Shown in pieces: positions 6,741 to 15,740 of a stretch of DNA of 64,000 nucleotides. Position 1 is the first letter of the stretch. Each line of letters starts with the position of its first letter. The notes below the pieces were generated by a model. The model was not told the origin of the DNA. It saw nothing but the letters and a program-made list of their open reading frames with translations, and did not search any database. Origin of the DNA: SHAN690 sp040221375 (GTDB lineage Bacteria > Bacteroidota > Bacteroidia > Flavobacteriales_G > Salibacteraceae); NCBI GenBank assembly GCA_040221375.1, contig JAVKEP010000103.1, positions 1-64,000 on the forward strand. Direction: 5' to 3'. A program made the translations under genes and the position numbers.

Positions 6741-6846
6741 CTAATGCTCCTTGACAGTATAAATGATATTTTGTACTATCAATAACCATCCTCCTTACGA
6801 AAAAGGAAACGGTTTCAAAGCCACACTAGCCATAGCTAGCACCGAT
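6741..6846 (+). repeat. attC-like element 5, right end of cluster
   Basis: After the toxin stop, AGCTAATGCTCC is followed by a right end at 6817-6846 containing AAAGCCAC, GCCATAGC and ACCGATA. That end matches element 3 except for two inserted and two changed bases. Beyond it transcription switches to the minus strand and the cluster ends. Confidence 0.45.
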
Positions 6847-6889
6847 AAACAGCACTCATTTTTTGCCCTGTTTTGATCCTGCTTAGAGC

Positions 6890-7567
6890 CTAAAAAGATA
6901 CATTGATCGCACTAGGCTGATTATATACGAATTCCCAATTTTCTACTTTTTCATCGATTTGACTGCCCTCCCTAAAGCGCTTCGCGGTCAGCTCATAATT
7001 TCCATGTGGTAGCTTTAAATTACTTAGTGGGCTGCTACCGAGCCCCATGTGAGTTTGAATAATTTCGATATTGCCATCCGTTAGGTGGACAAAAATGCTA
7101 TCGTTCTGTTCTCCACCATTCGCGGCTTTATTTTCGATGAGGATGTTGACCTCAGCCGTGGGTTCAATTTTCAATCTACATGATTGTTGTTCCTTTTTCA
7201 TAAGGGTACAACTACCTACTACCTCGTAATCCTGATTCACGGATATTAGCCCTGAGCTATAATTGCTACCAAAAGGCACCACTGCAAATACGTATTCAAA
7301 TCGATCTCCTCGTCTCGCATGGAATTCAATTTCGATTTCTTCATCAATCGCTAGTTCAAATTCTTTCAATCTAGTAACCACCAGAGACGAAAAAGGCTGT
7401 TTAGGTGTCTCAATTTCTTCAAGAACCACCATTACCGTAGAATTTAAACTTCCTGTCGTAATATCTTCAACCACCACACTGGCTGTTGTGAGCTTAGATT
7501 GCTTAGTTGAGCATGAGCTTAGCAGCATTACTGCTAGGCTCATTATAAAAATTAAAGGCGTTTTCAT
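6890..7567 (-). CDS. lipoprotein, third gene of the lipase operon
   Basis: 225 residues with a signal peptide and lipobox (MLLSSC, Cys19). The mature part is predicted beta-rich, with segments such as SSLVVTRLKEFELAIDEEIE and LKLPHGNYELTAKRF, the latter resembling an Ig-like or carboxypeptidase-regulatory-like strand pattern. Two Cys occur near CTLMKKEQQSC. No family recognised. Its start codon overlaps the stop of the 980-residue lipase-like gene (7564-7567), so the two are translated together, and an envelope role tied to that exported enzyme is plausible. Confidence 0.7.
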   Translation of the reverse strand: MKTPLIFIMSLAVMLLSSCSTKQSKLTTASVVVEDITTGSLNSTVMVVLEEIETPKQPFSSLVVTRLKEFELAIDEEIEIEFHARRGDRFEYVFAVVPFGSNYSSGLISVNQDYEVVGSCTLMKKEQQSCRLKIEPTAEVNILIENKAANGGEQNDSIFVHLTDGNIEIIQTHMGLGSSPLSNLKLPHGNYELTAKRFREGSQIDEKVENWEFVYNQPSAINVSF

Positions 7568-10506
7568 TGGATTATAATTTTTTGTGTGTATGCCTGATCT
7601 TCATCGACAAGCAAGATCATGATCAAACCAGCTGAGAATGAGGAACAGTCAACTTTCAAAGTTGTTTCTCCAACCTTATAAACGTCAAGCAACTGGCCAT
7701 TAATATTATAGATTTTTAGACTCGAACCAACAGCTTCTTCATTAACCTCGAGATTCAACACACCATTAGTCGGATTTGGGAACGCCCTTATCATAGAATC
7801 GCTGAAGTCATCTTCGACCGTAGTAAAATCTGAATCCTTGACACCTTTTTTATCGCGGACAGCTGGTCCTTCAAATTCAAAACAATTATCAAGATCAACT
7901 TCGGCTGAAGAAAGGCGTAATTTTCCTCCACCTACGCTAAATCCATTCTTAATTTCGATTCTTGATGAATTAATTTCAACATTTGAGAACGAATCTATTT
8001 TAACAGAACCAATTTCAGTTCGGTAAGAAACTGATGCTCCTATTTCGATTAGATCACGTCCATCGAACTGTGCAAAGTATATATTTCCATTCCTACCTTT
8101 AAAACTCCTATTCTGCAAGTACTCTGGACTGGGATTGGTCTCCTCGAAAATAAAGTCTGATAGTAGTTGCTCTGGGTTCTGAATGTGAAATCGGTTGCTG
8201 GTTGTCGCATACAACGAGTGGAATGGCGTTTTGTGTGACACCCCCATCGAATGAGGATATCCATATCGACTATTCGAAATATTTGGTTGAGCATAAAACA
8301 AGCTATTCGCTACCATATCATAGCTATAATCCAAACTAGTATCATCTTGAATGTCGAAGACGCTTGTGGTTGGAACAAACGGAGCACGGAATTTCTTGTT
8401 GTTGCAATGAAATCGATTCAAGCTAATCGAATATTCGTTGAGGGGCCTTAAGAGGCCCTGATAGAAACGTTCATAGGAGCCTGGTGCTGCGTATTCTGCC
8501 TTAGGATAGTTCTTCGTAACCGTGTTATTTAAACCTGGAATGGGTATCCATGCCTTTTTAAACTTTCCTTTAAAAACCAATGCATCCGAATTCAACTCCC
8601 CTGTGTTGGTTCTAACTTTTATGTAGAAAGTTGTTCCAACTACCAATGGATTATACCAAACAAGATCCAACAGACAGGTATTCACGAATTCACCGTTGCT
8701 CTCCTTCAAACCATCTGGTCGCGTGACGTTCGAACTTCCGTCTGCTATGGCAACCCGTCTCGGATATTCTGGATAACCAAGTGAATCGAGCTCATTCTGC
8801 AATTTTAAATACAGGGGATGCCTATGAAGAACTGTGGACTTGTCCTTGTTATTCGAAAAATGGTAGGTTAAAATCGACTTTGCTGCCACGTTGTTCAATG
8901 CATTATTTAACGCAAATATTTTTAGCACTTTAGAACTCACCAACCCCGGGATGAGGCCAATAATTCCGTACGAAGCAATGCTCATTGAAACAGGGAGTTT
9001 ACGCGTCATATACCAAGTTGAAAGTTGTAGTCCGATCGGGATGGTCGCTCCTTGCATCTCACCTTCCCAAGAGATCCAGAGCCTACACTGATGGTGTTTG
9101 TAAGGATCACTTCCTTCTTGCATGTATTTCTTTTCCCATGCGGCTAAGGCGTATCGAGAACTGATACCTCCCATGCTCTGCCCACAAATCACATTTTCGT
9201 GCTTGCTTCCATTCGACGCCTTCTCTTGATTGACCCATGTAATTGCCGCCTCAATCATTGCAGCATGGTTTTGCACATAGTCTACTCCATTTTCGAAATA
9301 GACAGTAACCACGTCATAGCCTTCGTTGCGCAACCGGTAAAGAATATTAGCACCATTGTTTGCACCCGCCTCTTGGCTGCTTGACGCATCTGATCCGTAG
9401 ATTCCGTTCATGTTGGTGTACAGCATGTTGCTGGCAAGATTGGCTGTAAGGGTTTTCTGCGTTACCGCAACTGGCACGTCAGGTCCGAAGCCAGATACAA
9501 CAATGTATGGTTTGCGTAGTTCACAATCCGTATTACCACATCCGAAATAAATACCGAGGCTTCCCGTCACAAGGTTTGGGTCATCATTCTTGGGATTAGC
9601 AATCGCGGCAGGAACAGAAAGGTTTACAATTTCCTGAGGTAAATCTCGAACTACGTCACCCTCTGCTAAGAGGCCCCCTTCGCCACATTCGTATTCAAAA
9701 ATGGGATCGTCTTCACGCGCTGAAAAAGTAGTGCTCCCTTCCAGCACTTCATCGCTTTCAAAGTGAACGGTATACAACCACCTGTATTCATCCGCTTCCC
9801 CATAGTACACGTCAATTGGTTCATTGAATCGAACCTCTTTAAAACCATTGCCATCTCCAAAATCCACTGCCATGGCGAAAGGCATGTCTTCCAGCTGATT
9901 AGTGAAGAAAAAATTCGAATCTAAAATGAAGGATACCTTCCCCTCATGAAGGTATCCTTCGATCAAAGGAGAAAGCGCGAACACCTCCCTTGACTCGAAT
10001 AAATCATAGGTAATTTCTTGATCCGTAACTTTTAACTCGTACTCATCCCAGTAGATCGCCCCTTGCGTTTTTGCCTCTTCCGAAATGCGCTGGTACTTGT
10101 AGCGCAAGAGCCCAATGTTGATGAGATTGGTTTTCGAATAATCAATACGCGCTAGGGAATCTAAGTAGTAAAATGAAGGCCGCCTTTCGTATGGTATTTG
10201 TCCATCCGTCATTTCCGTATAAATAAGGTAAAAATCATCCATTGTTAAAATGCTGTCCGGATGCTTTCCTTGGAACACCTCACGTCTGGAAATCTCGGGA
10301 ACACGATCGACTAAAACATCACAGTTCATATGTTTCTCGAGATTTCCGTAGACGTGCTCGAGGACAGCATTATAATCCTCGAGATCCGTAGGCGGCGACA
10401 ACGTCGTGTCTGGTCCCCAGAAAGACTCTGAATCCTTTTGGGCAATAGAAGTGGTACTGATCAATGTCCAGCACAATGCCATCATTAATTTCTTTACCGT
10501 TCTCAT
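7564..10506 (-). CDS. T9SS-exported lipase-like alpha/beta hydrolase
   Basis: 980 residues. Signal peptide (residues 1-22, ends SIAQ). A large N-terminal region without a recognised domain is followed by an alpha/beta hydrolase core: VVSGFGPDVP, then VICGQSMGGISSRYALAAWE near residue 440, in which the GxSxG Ser is the expected nucleophile. The last 70 residues are a T9SS type A sorting domain (FPNPTNGVLNLEV, LKIYNINGQLLDVY, ending YTQKIIIQ). The enzyme should therefore cross the outer membrane through T9SS and act outside the cell or at its surface, probably on an ester. Substrate unknown. ATGA overlaps join it to the genes on both sides. Confidence 0.85.
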   Translation of the reverse strand: MRTVKKLMMALCWTLISTTSIAQKDSESFWGPDTTLSPPTDLEDYNAVLEHVYGNLEKHMNCDVLVDRVPEISRREVFQGKHPDSILTMDDFYLIYTEMTDGQIPYERRPSFYYLDSLARIDYSKTNLINIGLLRYKYQRISEEAKTQGAIYWDEYELKVTDQEITYDLFESREVFALSPLIEGYLHEGKVSFILDSNFFFTNQLEDMPFAMAVDFGDGNGFKEVRFNEPIDVYYGEADEYRWLYTVHFESDEVLEGSTTFSAREDDPIFEYECGEGGLLAEGDVVRDLPQEIVNLSVPAAIANPKNDDPNLVTGSLGIYFGCGNTDCELRKPYIVVSGFGPDVPVAVTQKTLTANLASNMLYTNMNGIYGSDASSSQEAGANNGANILYRLRNEGYDVVTVYFENGVDYVQNHAAMIEAAITWVNQEKASNGSKHENVICGQSMGGISSRYALAAWEKKYMQEGSDPYKHHQCRLWISWEGEMQGATIPIGLQLSTWYMTRKLPVSMSIASYGIIGLIPGLVSSKVLKIFALNNALNNVAAKSILTYHFSNNKDKSTVLHRHPLYLKLQNELDSLGYPEYPRRVAIADGSSNVTRPDGLKESNGEFVNTCLLDLVWYNPLVVGTTFYIKVRTNTGELNSDALVFKGKFKKAWIPIPGLNNTVTKNYPKAEYAAPGSYERFYQGLLRPLNEYSISLNRFHCNNKKFRAPFVPTTSVFDIQDDTSLDYSYDMVANSLFYAQPNISNSRYGYPHSMGVSHKTPFHSLYATTSNRFHIQNPEQLLSDFIFEETNPSPEYLQNRSFKGRNGNIYFAQFDGRDLIEIGASVSYRTEIGSVKIDSFSNVEINSSRIEIKNGFSVGGGKLRLSSAEVDLDNCFEFEGPAVRDKKGVKDSDFTTVEDDFSDSMIRAFPNPTNGVLNLEVNEEAVGSSLKIYNINGQLLDVYKVGETTLKVDCSSFSAGLIMILLVDEDQAYTQKIIIQ

Positions 10507-11612
10507 CGCTTCTGTGAATTAGAGGTTTCTAGCTCAGTCAAGCGCTCTTCGAGCTCCAGGATATAGAGCACCAACTCTTCTTGTTTCTCAAGTAAAAGGC
10601 GGGACAATTCACCAAGCTCTATACCTCCGATTGCTTCAAACTCCGCAGCGGAAGGAATATTTGGCAAGTGATTTTCTTTTTGAATGAATCGCCTGAGCTC
10701 CTCCATTGACAATAGTGAATAATCGTCTCTAAACACATAGTCCGGAATCGTCTCATTGATGTCCACTAAAATTTCTCTCGCCACAACATAACCCGTGCTT
10801 TTCACCTCAAACTGATTCACCCCTTGGGCGTTGCCAATGGCGATTCGACCGTTCTTAATCAACAACTCTCCGTTGCCGACTTCAACATCCCCATTTTTGA
10901 TTTGAAGACCACCATTGTCTACTTCAACATCTCCATTCTTCACTTCAAAAAGGCTCGTCGGATTGGTCGTACCGATTCCAACGCGCCCATTATTGGTGAT
11001 TGTCATGCGCGGTAATGGAGCGGTATTCAAACCAATCCCAGTAAACAATCGAAGTGTTCCATTGTGATTTTGAATGGCTCCGCCGCCCTGACCAGAAGTA
11101 GTCTGCGTCATCAACCCACCATTAACCCGTGCCCCCAGACCTATCGTATAGTTAAAAGAAGTTGAACCTGTTTGTTTAGAAAAGTGAAAATCATCTGATA
11201 GGAGTACTTCTTCTCCTCCGATCGCCGATTCTGCATTAGACAATTTGAGCATCGCTATTGCACCACTTCCTGTACCAGAAACGATCTCAAGTTCCTCACC
11301 TGAATTGATATCCCAAGTATAGAAGGAGGAGCCGCCGCTCGCCACAGGTGGATTCGTGTGCACCTCAGTTTTGATTCGTATGGCCGGTTCATCCGAAGCT
11401 GGGCTAGCCAAGCAACTAACACAAGTGGCTGGAGGGATAACATCGTGCTTGACCTCAAGTTTCGCTTGAGGATCATCCGTTCCGATTCCGACATCGGTCC
11501 CACTTATAGTGGTATAGCCGTTAGAATAAAGTTGTGAAAGACATACGCTTCCAAATCCGATTTGAAGAGACACACATATTAGTGAAGCTCTCAGGTAGTT
11601 TTTCATTTTCAT
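10503..11612 (-). CDS. tail-fibre/endosialidase-chaperone-like secreted protein
   Basis: 369 residues from the ATG at 11612, which gives a clean signal peptide (MKMKNYLRASLICVSLQIGF...). The frame stays open further upstream to 11717, but that extension would bury the signal. It contains two VGIGTTNP-type repeats (VGIGTDDPQAKLEV, VGIGTTNPTSLFEV), then three short repeats of the form KNGDVEVxNGxLxIKNG, then a C-terminal NHLPNIPSAAEFEAIGGIEL segment and a coiled coil (LELEERLTELETS). This is the layout of the abundant Bacteroidota tail-fibre-like surface proteins. Its stop overlaps the lipase gene start. Confidence 0.8.
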   Translation of the reverse strand: MKMKNYLRASLICVSLQIGFGSVCLSQLYSNGYTTISGTDVGIGTDDPQAKLEVKHDVIPPATCVSCLASPASDEPAIRIKTEVHTNPPVASGGSSFYTWDINSGEELEIVSGTGSGAIAMLKLSNAESAIGGEEVLLSDDFHFSKQTGSTSFNYTIGLGARVNGGLMTQTTSGQGGGAIQNHNGTLRLFTGIGLNTAPLPRMTITNNGRVGIGTTNPTSLFEVKNGDVEVDNGGLQIKNGDVEVGNGELLIKNGRIAIGNAQGVNQFEVKSTGYVVAREILVDINETIPDYVFRDDYSLLSMEELRRFIQKENHLPNIPSAAEFEAIGGIELGELSRLLLEKQEELVLYILELEERLTELETSNSQKR

Positions 11613-11865
11613 ATCCGTAGAAAATTGATTATTTAAAAAATTTAACGACACAAACATGGCACACTCAACACATTTCCAAAAACGACATCTGCGAATCCCA
11701 CCCTCCGCGATTTGCACTTTTCAAGATTTTTTGGAGGTGATTTTTAAGGCGCTTCATTTTTTGTAATGATTTATGCTTGTGGGCCGTCAAAAAAATGATA
11801 ATTTGCCCCCGACTACCACGATTGATTGTTCCCTTTTCTCGGATTGTTAACCAATTGAGTGACTT

Positions 11866-12915
11866 ATGAAAACAGACTCACTGATTCAGCGTCGTGTATT
11901 CGAAGAATTGAAGAAACAGACGCCCAAGGGAGAGAACCTGGTAGACAGCCTCGCCGATCTGTTGGAGATCAGCACCGACAGCGTGTACCGGCGGATGCGG
12001 GGAGATACGGACCTTACCGCCAAAGAATTGGAGAGCATCAGCCTCAACTACGACGTCTCCATTGATGAATTCCTGGACGGCTCTAACAAGCGGGTGAGTT
12101 TCAACTTTCAGCCGATCAACGAAGAGGGCTTTACCTTCACCGACTACCTCGGCTACATCAAAAACATGATGCGCCTGGTGTACGAGGGGAAGTCGCGCAA
12201 GATGCTCTACATCGCCAATGACATCCCGTTTTTCCACCTGCTGAGCGCGCCTACCATTGCGGCGTTTAAGCTGTTCTTTTGGCAAAAAACCATCCTCGAC
12301 TACCGAGACTTTAAGTACCAAAAATTTGAGCTCAACGTACGCGACGAGGCCATCAATGAACTCTCGCGACGCACGCGGCAATACTACCTGGGGATTCCCT
12401 CCATCGAGATCTATTCGCCCGAGACGATCAATACCACGCTTAAACAGATCTACTACTACTTTGAGTCGGGGCTGTTTGATAAACCTACGCTTGCCCTCGT
12501 ATTGTTAGACGACCTGGAGCAACTCGTTGACCACCTCCGCGCGCAATGCGAGCAGGGCTACAAATTTGCGCCGAACAAGGAGAGAAACGTGCCCGAGCCC
12601 GCAGATGTGCCCTATGAAACCGAAGGCAACTACACCGTCTACCACAACGAGGTGCTCTTTACCGATGCCACCATCTTGGTAGAATTGGACGACCAACGCT
12701 GGAGCTATTTGACCAACAACGGCCTCAACGTCCTCAGCACGCGCGACGAGCGGTTTTACTACGACAACCTCAAGAGCTTTGAAATCTTGACAAAACGCAG
12801 TACCCGCATCTCCGGCTCTTCTGAAAAGGAGCGCAGCAAGGTGTTTAACAACTACCAAGTGGCCATCTCACAAATGCGCAAGCGGATCGAGATTGCCATG
12901 CAATTGGGGTTGTAA
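11866..12915 (+). CDS. BetR-like helix-turn-helix transcription factor
   Basis: 349 residues. An N-terminal XRE-like HTH lies at about residues 22-70 (LADLLEISTDSVYRRMRG, then LTAKELESISLNYDVSIDEFL). The rest is a helical domain conserved among Bacteroidota regulators of this type, with YIKNMMRLVY and KMLYIANDIPFFHLLSAP near the start and a basic C-terminus (VAISQMRKRIEIAMQLGL). Such proteins are usually annotated BetR-domain regulators, with unknown ligands. Transcribed divergently from the tail-fibre/lipase operon, 250 bases away, so it could regulate that operon; this is only positional inference. Confidence 0.8.
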   Translation: MKTDSLIQRRVFEELKKQTPKGENLVDSLADLLEISTDSVYRRMRGDTDLTAKELESISLNYDVSIDEFLDGSNKRVSFNFQPINEEGFTFTDYLGYIKNMMRLVYEGKSRKMLYIANDIPFFHLLSAPTIAAFKLFFWQKTILDYRDFKYQKFELNVRDEAINELSRRTRQYYLGIPSIEIYSPETINTTLKQIYYYFESGLFDKPTLALVLLDDLEQLVDHLRAQCEQGYKFAPNKERNVPEPADVPYETEGNYTVYHNEVLFTDATILVELDDQRWSYLTNNGLNVLSTRDERFYYDNLKSFEILTKRSTRISGSSEKERSKVFNNYQVAISQMRKRIEIAMQLGL

Positions 12916-13067
12916 TGCGTTGCTTCCAATGTACCTCCACTCCACTAAGGTGGCTGCCTACATGGTATACCTACCGCATTGCGTCCTTGCCCCACGCCTA
13001 CCGCGATGCACGTGCGTTTCTGAATGGTTGACGCGTAAAAAATTCAATTCATGCCCATTGATTGATC

Positions 13068-13448
13068 ATGTCATTTGAAGTAAACCTAAGCATAGAGCGT
13101 AAGTACGTTCGAGCGCTTCTCACCGGCGGTCGCATTCAGTCGGCAGACGTTGAAGCCGCCAAGGGATTGCTGCGTAAGATCTGCGACGCCTGTGAAGAAA
13201 ACGGATTGACCAAGGCCATGGTCATCAATGCACTCGAGGGCCCCCTAAATCATTCCGCTTCCTTCCAATTGATCGATAATCCTGAAGGATTAGGCTGGCG
13301 ACCCCACCTCAGCGCAGCCATTGTCTACGATGACAAAGACGCCGATAGCTACTACCGGTTCAATGCGCTGGTCGCCGCCAAGCGCGGCCTCAATATGCGT
13401 TTCTTTTCTGATGAAAACCAGGCCCGACGCTGGCTGCTTACATCCTAA
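13068..13448 (+). CDS. SpoIIAA-like (STAS/SEC14-type) protein, paralogue A
   Basis: 126 residues from the ATG at 13068 (a TTG two codons upstream is less likely). It has an alternating beta/alpha pattern, starting FEVNLSIERKYVRALLTGG and ending NMRFFSDENQARRWLL, the latter matching the family's C-terminal 'fxdExeAxxWL' signature. SpoIIAA-like domains are found in single-domain cytoplasmic proteins of unknown role. The gene at 13635 encodes a clear paralogue in the same orientation, so this is a tandem duplication. Confidence 0.65.
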   Translation: MSFEVNLSIERKYVRALLTGGRIQSADVEAAKGLLRKICDACEENGLTKAMVINALEGPLNHSASFQLIDNPEGLGWRPHLSAAIVYDDKDADSYYRFNALVAAKRGLNMRFFSDENQARRWLLTS

Positions 13449-13569
13449 TGCCTTTCTTTTGATGGTTTCGCCAGCAATCAGTCCGGTCAGGATTTACGCT
13501 TGAACCATTGCGCGATGAGCTGCAAACGGTAGCGAACGATTTTATTGAATTAATGATTCTGATCATGAT

Positions 13570-13577
13570 TACTTTTG
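13570..13577 (+). promoter_or_regulatory. -7 element between the SpoIIAA-like paralogues
   Basis: TACTTTTG fits TAnnTTTG and lies 57 bases before the ATG at 13635, so paralogue B probably has its own promoter. A TTG upstream is at a 22-base spacing rather than 19. Confidence 0.35.
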
Positions 13578-13634
13578 CAGGACGCGTGATGAAGTAATGA
13601 ATGATTACTTTAGATCAGTTTCAACACTGCGCCG

Positions 13635-14015
13635 ATGCCCTTTAAGGTAAACATATCCATAGAATCCAACTTTGTACGTGCCGTGCTGGTAGGCATGCGC
13701 GCGCAATCCGCAGACGTGGAGGTAGCTCAGCAATTGTTGGGTAGCGTTTCCAAGGCCTGCGAAGAAAACGGCTTGAACAAACTCATGATCATCAGCGAGC
13801 TGATCGGCCCACTCAACCACGCCGCCGCCTTTCAATTGATCAGCGATCCAGCGAGTTTGGGGTGGAAGCCAAACTACCGCGCTGCGGTCGTCAACCACGA
13901 CGTGAGCGCCGATGATTTTTATCAGTTCAATCAAATGGTAGCGGCCAACCGCGGCCTTCAGATGCGCTTTTTCGTTGACGAAGCCGAAGCGCGAGCCTGG
14001 CTCTTTGAAAGCTAA
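13635..14015 (+). CDS. SpoIIAA-like (STAS/SEC14-type) protein, paralogue B
   Basis: 126 residues, co-linear over its whole length with the product of 13068-13448: FKVNISIESNFVRAVLVG, then SADVEVAQQLLGSV, ACEENGLNKLMII, GPLNHAAAFQLISDP, and LQMRFFVDEAEARAWLFES at the end. About half the positions are identical by eye. The conserved GPLNH-ASFQLI block in both copies has no counterpart that I recognise, and may mark a distinct subfamily. Separate promoter likely. Confidence 0.65.
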   Translation: MPFKVNISIESNFVRAVLVGMRAQSADVEVAQQLLGSVSKACEENGLNKLMIISELIGPLNHAAAFQLISDPASLGWKPNYRAAVVNHDVSADDFYQFNQMVAANRGLQMRFFVDEAEARAWLFES

Positions 14016-14096
14016 GCCTTTTTCCTCTCCCAATCTCTGCACCCCGAAGCTGCGCTCACGCCATCAGTATAGCCCTGCACTGTATACTTTCGTGCC

Positions 14097-14654
14097 ATGG
14101 CAGAAACCCACACCTACTGCAGTTTCGTGAGCGGCTTGGATGCAGACAACGTGCATCGCCATTACCACGACAACGAATACGGCTTTCCGATTGAATCGGA
14201 CGATGCCTTGTTTGGACGCTTGGTTTTGGAAATCAACCAAGCGGGCTTGTCGTGGACGACCATCCTGAATAAAAAAGACAATTTTAGAAAGGCGTACGCC
14301 GGTTTTAAAATTGAAAAGGTGGCTGCGTTTACCGAAGCAGACCGAGCGCGGCTGTTGGCAGACGCGGGCATCATCCGCAACAAACTCAAGGTAAACGCCG
14401 CGATCCACAATGCACAAGTGATCGTGGGCTTGCAAAAGGCACACGGTTCGTTCAAGGCCTGGCTCGACCTAAACAATCCGCTTTCGCGCGAAGCTTGGGT
14501 CAAGCTCTTTAAACGAACCTTCAAATTTACCGGCGGCGAAATCACCAATGAATTCTTGTTGAGCTCAGGCTACCTGCCCGGCGCCCATGCTGACCAATGC
14601 GAAGCCATGGAAAAAATCAAGGCCTTGAATCCGCCTTGGATGCGTGCAGTGTAG
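14097..14654 (+). CDS. tag: DNA-3-methyladenine glycosylase I
   Basis: 185 residues, the usual length for Tag. It removes 3-methyladenine from alkylated DNA as the first step of base excision repair. Visible family features are HYHDNEYGFPIESDDALFGR, then LVLEINQAGLSWTTILNK with the conserved Glu, the SW-xx-IL block, ALxxxxGIIRNKLKVNAAI, and near the end SGYLPGAHADQC, which supplies the His and Cys of the zinc site together with an N-terminal Cys and His. The usual RCxW at the N-terminus is replaced by YCSFV, a mild deviation. Single gene. Confidence 0.92.
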   Translation: MAETHTYCSFVSGLDADNVHRHYHDNEYGFPIESDDALFGRLVLEINQAGLSWTTILNKKDNFRKAYAGFKIEKVAAFTEADRARLLADAGIIRNKLKVNAAIHNAQVIVGLQKAHGSFKAWLDLNNPLSREAWVKLFKRTFKFTGGEITNEFLLSSGYLPGAHADQCEAMEKIKALNPPWMRAV

Positions 14655-14661
14655 GGCGTTG

Positions 14662-15681
14662 TTAGCCGAAAGAGGACACCACCACCACGGCCAACAAACC
14701 GATCAAGCCGAAATAGATAATGCGGCCTCGGATGTACCTGTTCTTGATCACCGTTTGAGCCTTCTCGTCGACCACTCGTATGTACCCCAAATCGAGTCCC
14801 GTCACGGGCGAAGCCAGTTTGATCTCCAAAACAAATTCGTCCAATCGTGAGAATGGCTTCTCATTTACATCCCAGGCGATCACGTAGTCTTCGTCCTTTG
14901 CTTTGATCACTTCATCCATGCGCGCTAAGCTCGCTACCTCAAACTTGGTGTTATAGGCGTTGTTTGTCTCCCACGCATTCGCCAGTTTTTTACGATCGAA
15001 GGATGCACTCAAGTAGGCTTCGGGTATTAAGACGGTCTTACCTTGGACGTTTTCCGCGGGGTCTTCGTAGAAATATTCAAGATTGTAGGCCTTTCGCGCT
15101 TTGCGGCGGTCGGGATATTGGTAATCCACGTAATCGGGGTCTTCGCACTGTTGCATCCTCGTTTCAAAATTCCGTAGGATGAGCGGATAGAGGTGGTTTG
15201 AATTGAGCGGCCTGTTTTCCTTGCTTCCTTCTTCCAGTGCCGTTACAGGGAGTTCAAAAATGAGCGCCTCCCTCGCCACGAGGGCAGAAGTACCTCCGTT
15301 GTACTCGTGGCCCAATACCAGCCGGAGATCAAAGCCAATGGTGTCTATGCGTTCGGCGTCTGACCGGCCATCGAGCAGCGCTTTTTCTTGTTCTCTGACC
15401 GTTTGCGAATGCACAATGAACGCGTACTTATCGCTGCGCATGTAATCTTCGATCTTTCTCGGAGAAATGAATTCCACTTCAGTCGCGCTCCATTCCTTGT
15501 TGACCGCAGCCTTCAAGGCCATATTTCGCGCTGTCTTAGGATTATCAATAACGACCAAAAGCTTCCTGGATTTCACTTTCTCAGTTTCTCGGCAGTGGTC
15601 TGGTTGATTCTGGGCATAGGTCTGGAAGCAGGTGAATACGAGCAACGCAATGGACATACCCCTCAACGTAGATTGTAGCAT
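14662..15681 (-). CDS. exported protein with C-terminal membrane helix, unknown function
   Basis: 339 residues from the ATG at 15681, which gives a signal peptide (MLQSTLRGMSIALLVFTCFQTYAQ). The open frame extends to 15759 but would put 26 residues before the signal. The mature part begins with a beta-alpha segment (SRKLLVVIDNPKTARNMALKAAVN) that could be a Rossmann-like start. A C-terminal helix (IIYFGLIGLLAVVVVSSFG) would anchor it in the membrane with most of the protein outside the cytoplasm. No family recognised. Convergent with tag. Confidence 0.7.
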   Translation of the reverse strand: MLQSTLRGMSIALLVFTCFQTYAQNQPDHCRETEKVKSRKLLVVIDNPKTARNMALKAAVNKEWSATEVEFISPRKIEDYMRSDKYAFIVHSQTVREQEKALLDGRSDAERIDTIGFDLRLVLGHEYNGGTSALVAREALIFELPVTALEEGSKENRPLNSNHLYPLILRNFETRMQQCEDPDYVDYQYPDRRKARKAYNLEYFYEDPAENVQGKTVLIPEAYLSASFDRKKLANAWETNNAYNTKFEVASLARMDEVIKAKDEDYVIAWDVNEKPFSRLDEFVLEIKLASPVTGLDLGYIRVVDEKAQTVIKNRYIRGRIIYFGLIGLLAVVVVSSFG

Positions 15682-15740
15682 GGTTGTAGGGTTTGGTAAG
15701 TTAAGTTCTGTACGAACATACAAAACCGCTGGTAACCCAT

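Larger units (their letters stand above)
1506..6846 (+). mobile_element. integron-like gene-cassette cluster (CALIN-like), no integrase in window
   Basis: Five consecutive units, all transcribed rightward: a 2.1-kb gene, a lipoprotein, mazEF, a Doc pair and a RelE/ParE pair. Each is bounded by a related sequence. GTTGGC or GTTGGT closes the boundaries at 1514-1519, 3784-3789, 4728-4733 and 6116-6121. CCATAG occurs just inside the boundaries at 1510, 4713, 5467 and 6830. The 5' halves start with GCCTAAC or GCCAAC (3748, 5359) directly after stop codons. Three units have their own TAnnTTTG promoter. This layout (one orientation, short promoter-bearing toxin-antitoxin units, imperfect inverted-repeat boundaries) is that of integron cassettes. 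The match to the classical GTTRRRY core is imperfect, so the assignment is inference. Confidence 0.5.

Noticed and set aside
11878..12381. Long minus-strand frame opposite the HTH regulator
   Set aside because: Shadow of a GC-rich real gene; no domain features and no upstream signals.
13605..14042. Minus-strand frame of 145 codons opposite SpoIIAA-like paralogue B
   Set aside because: The + strand copy has a paralogue next to it and family features; the minus frame is low in motifs.
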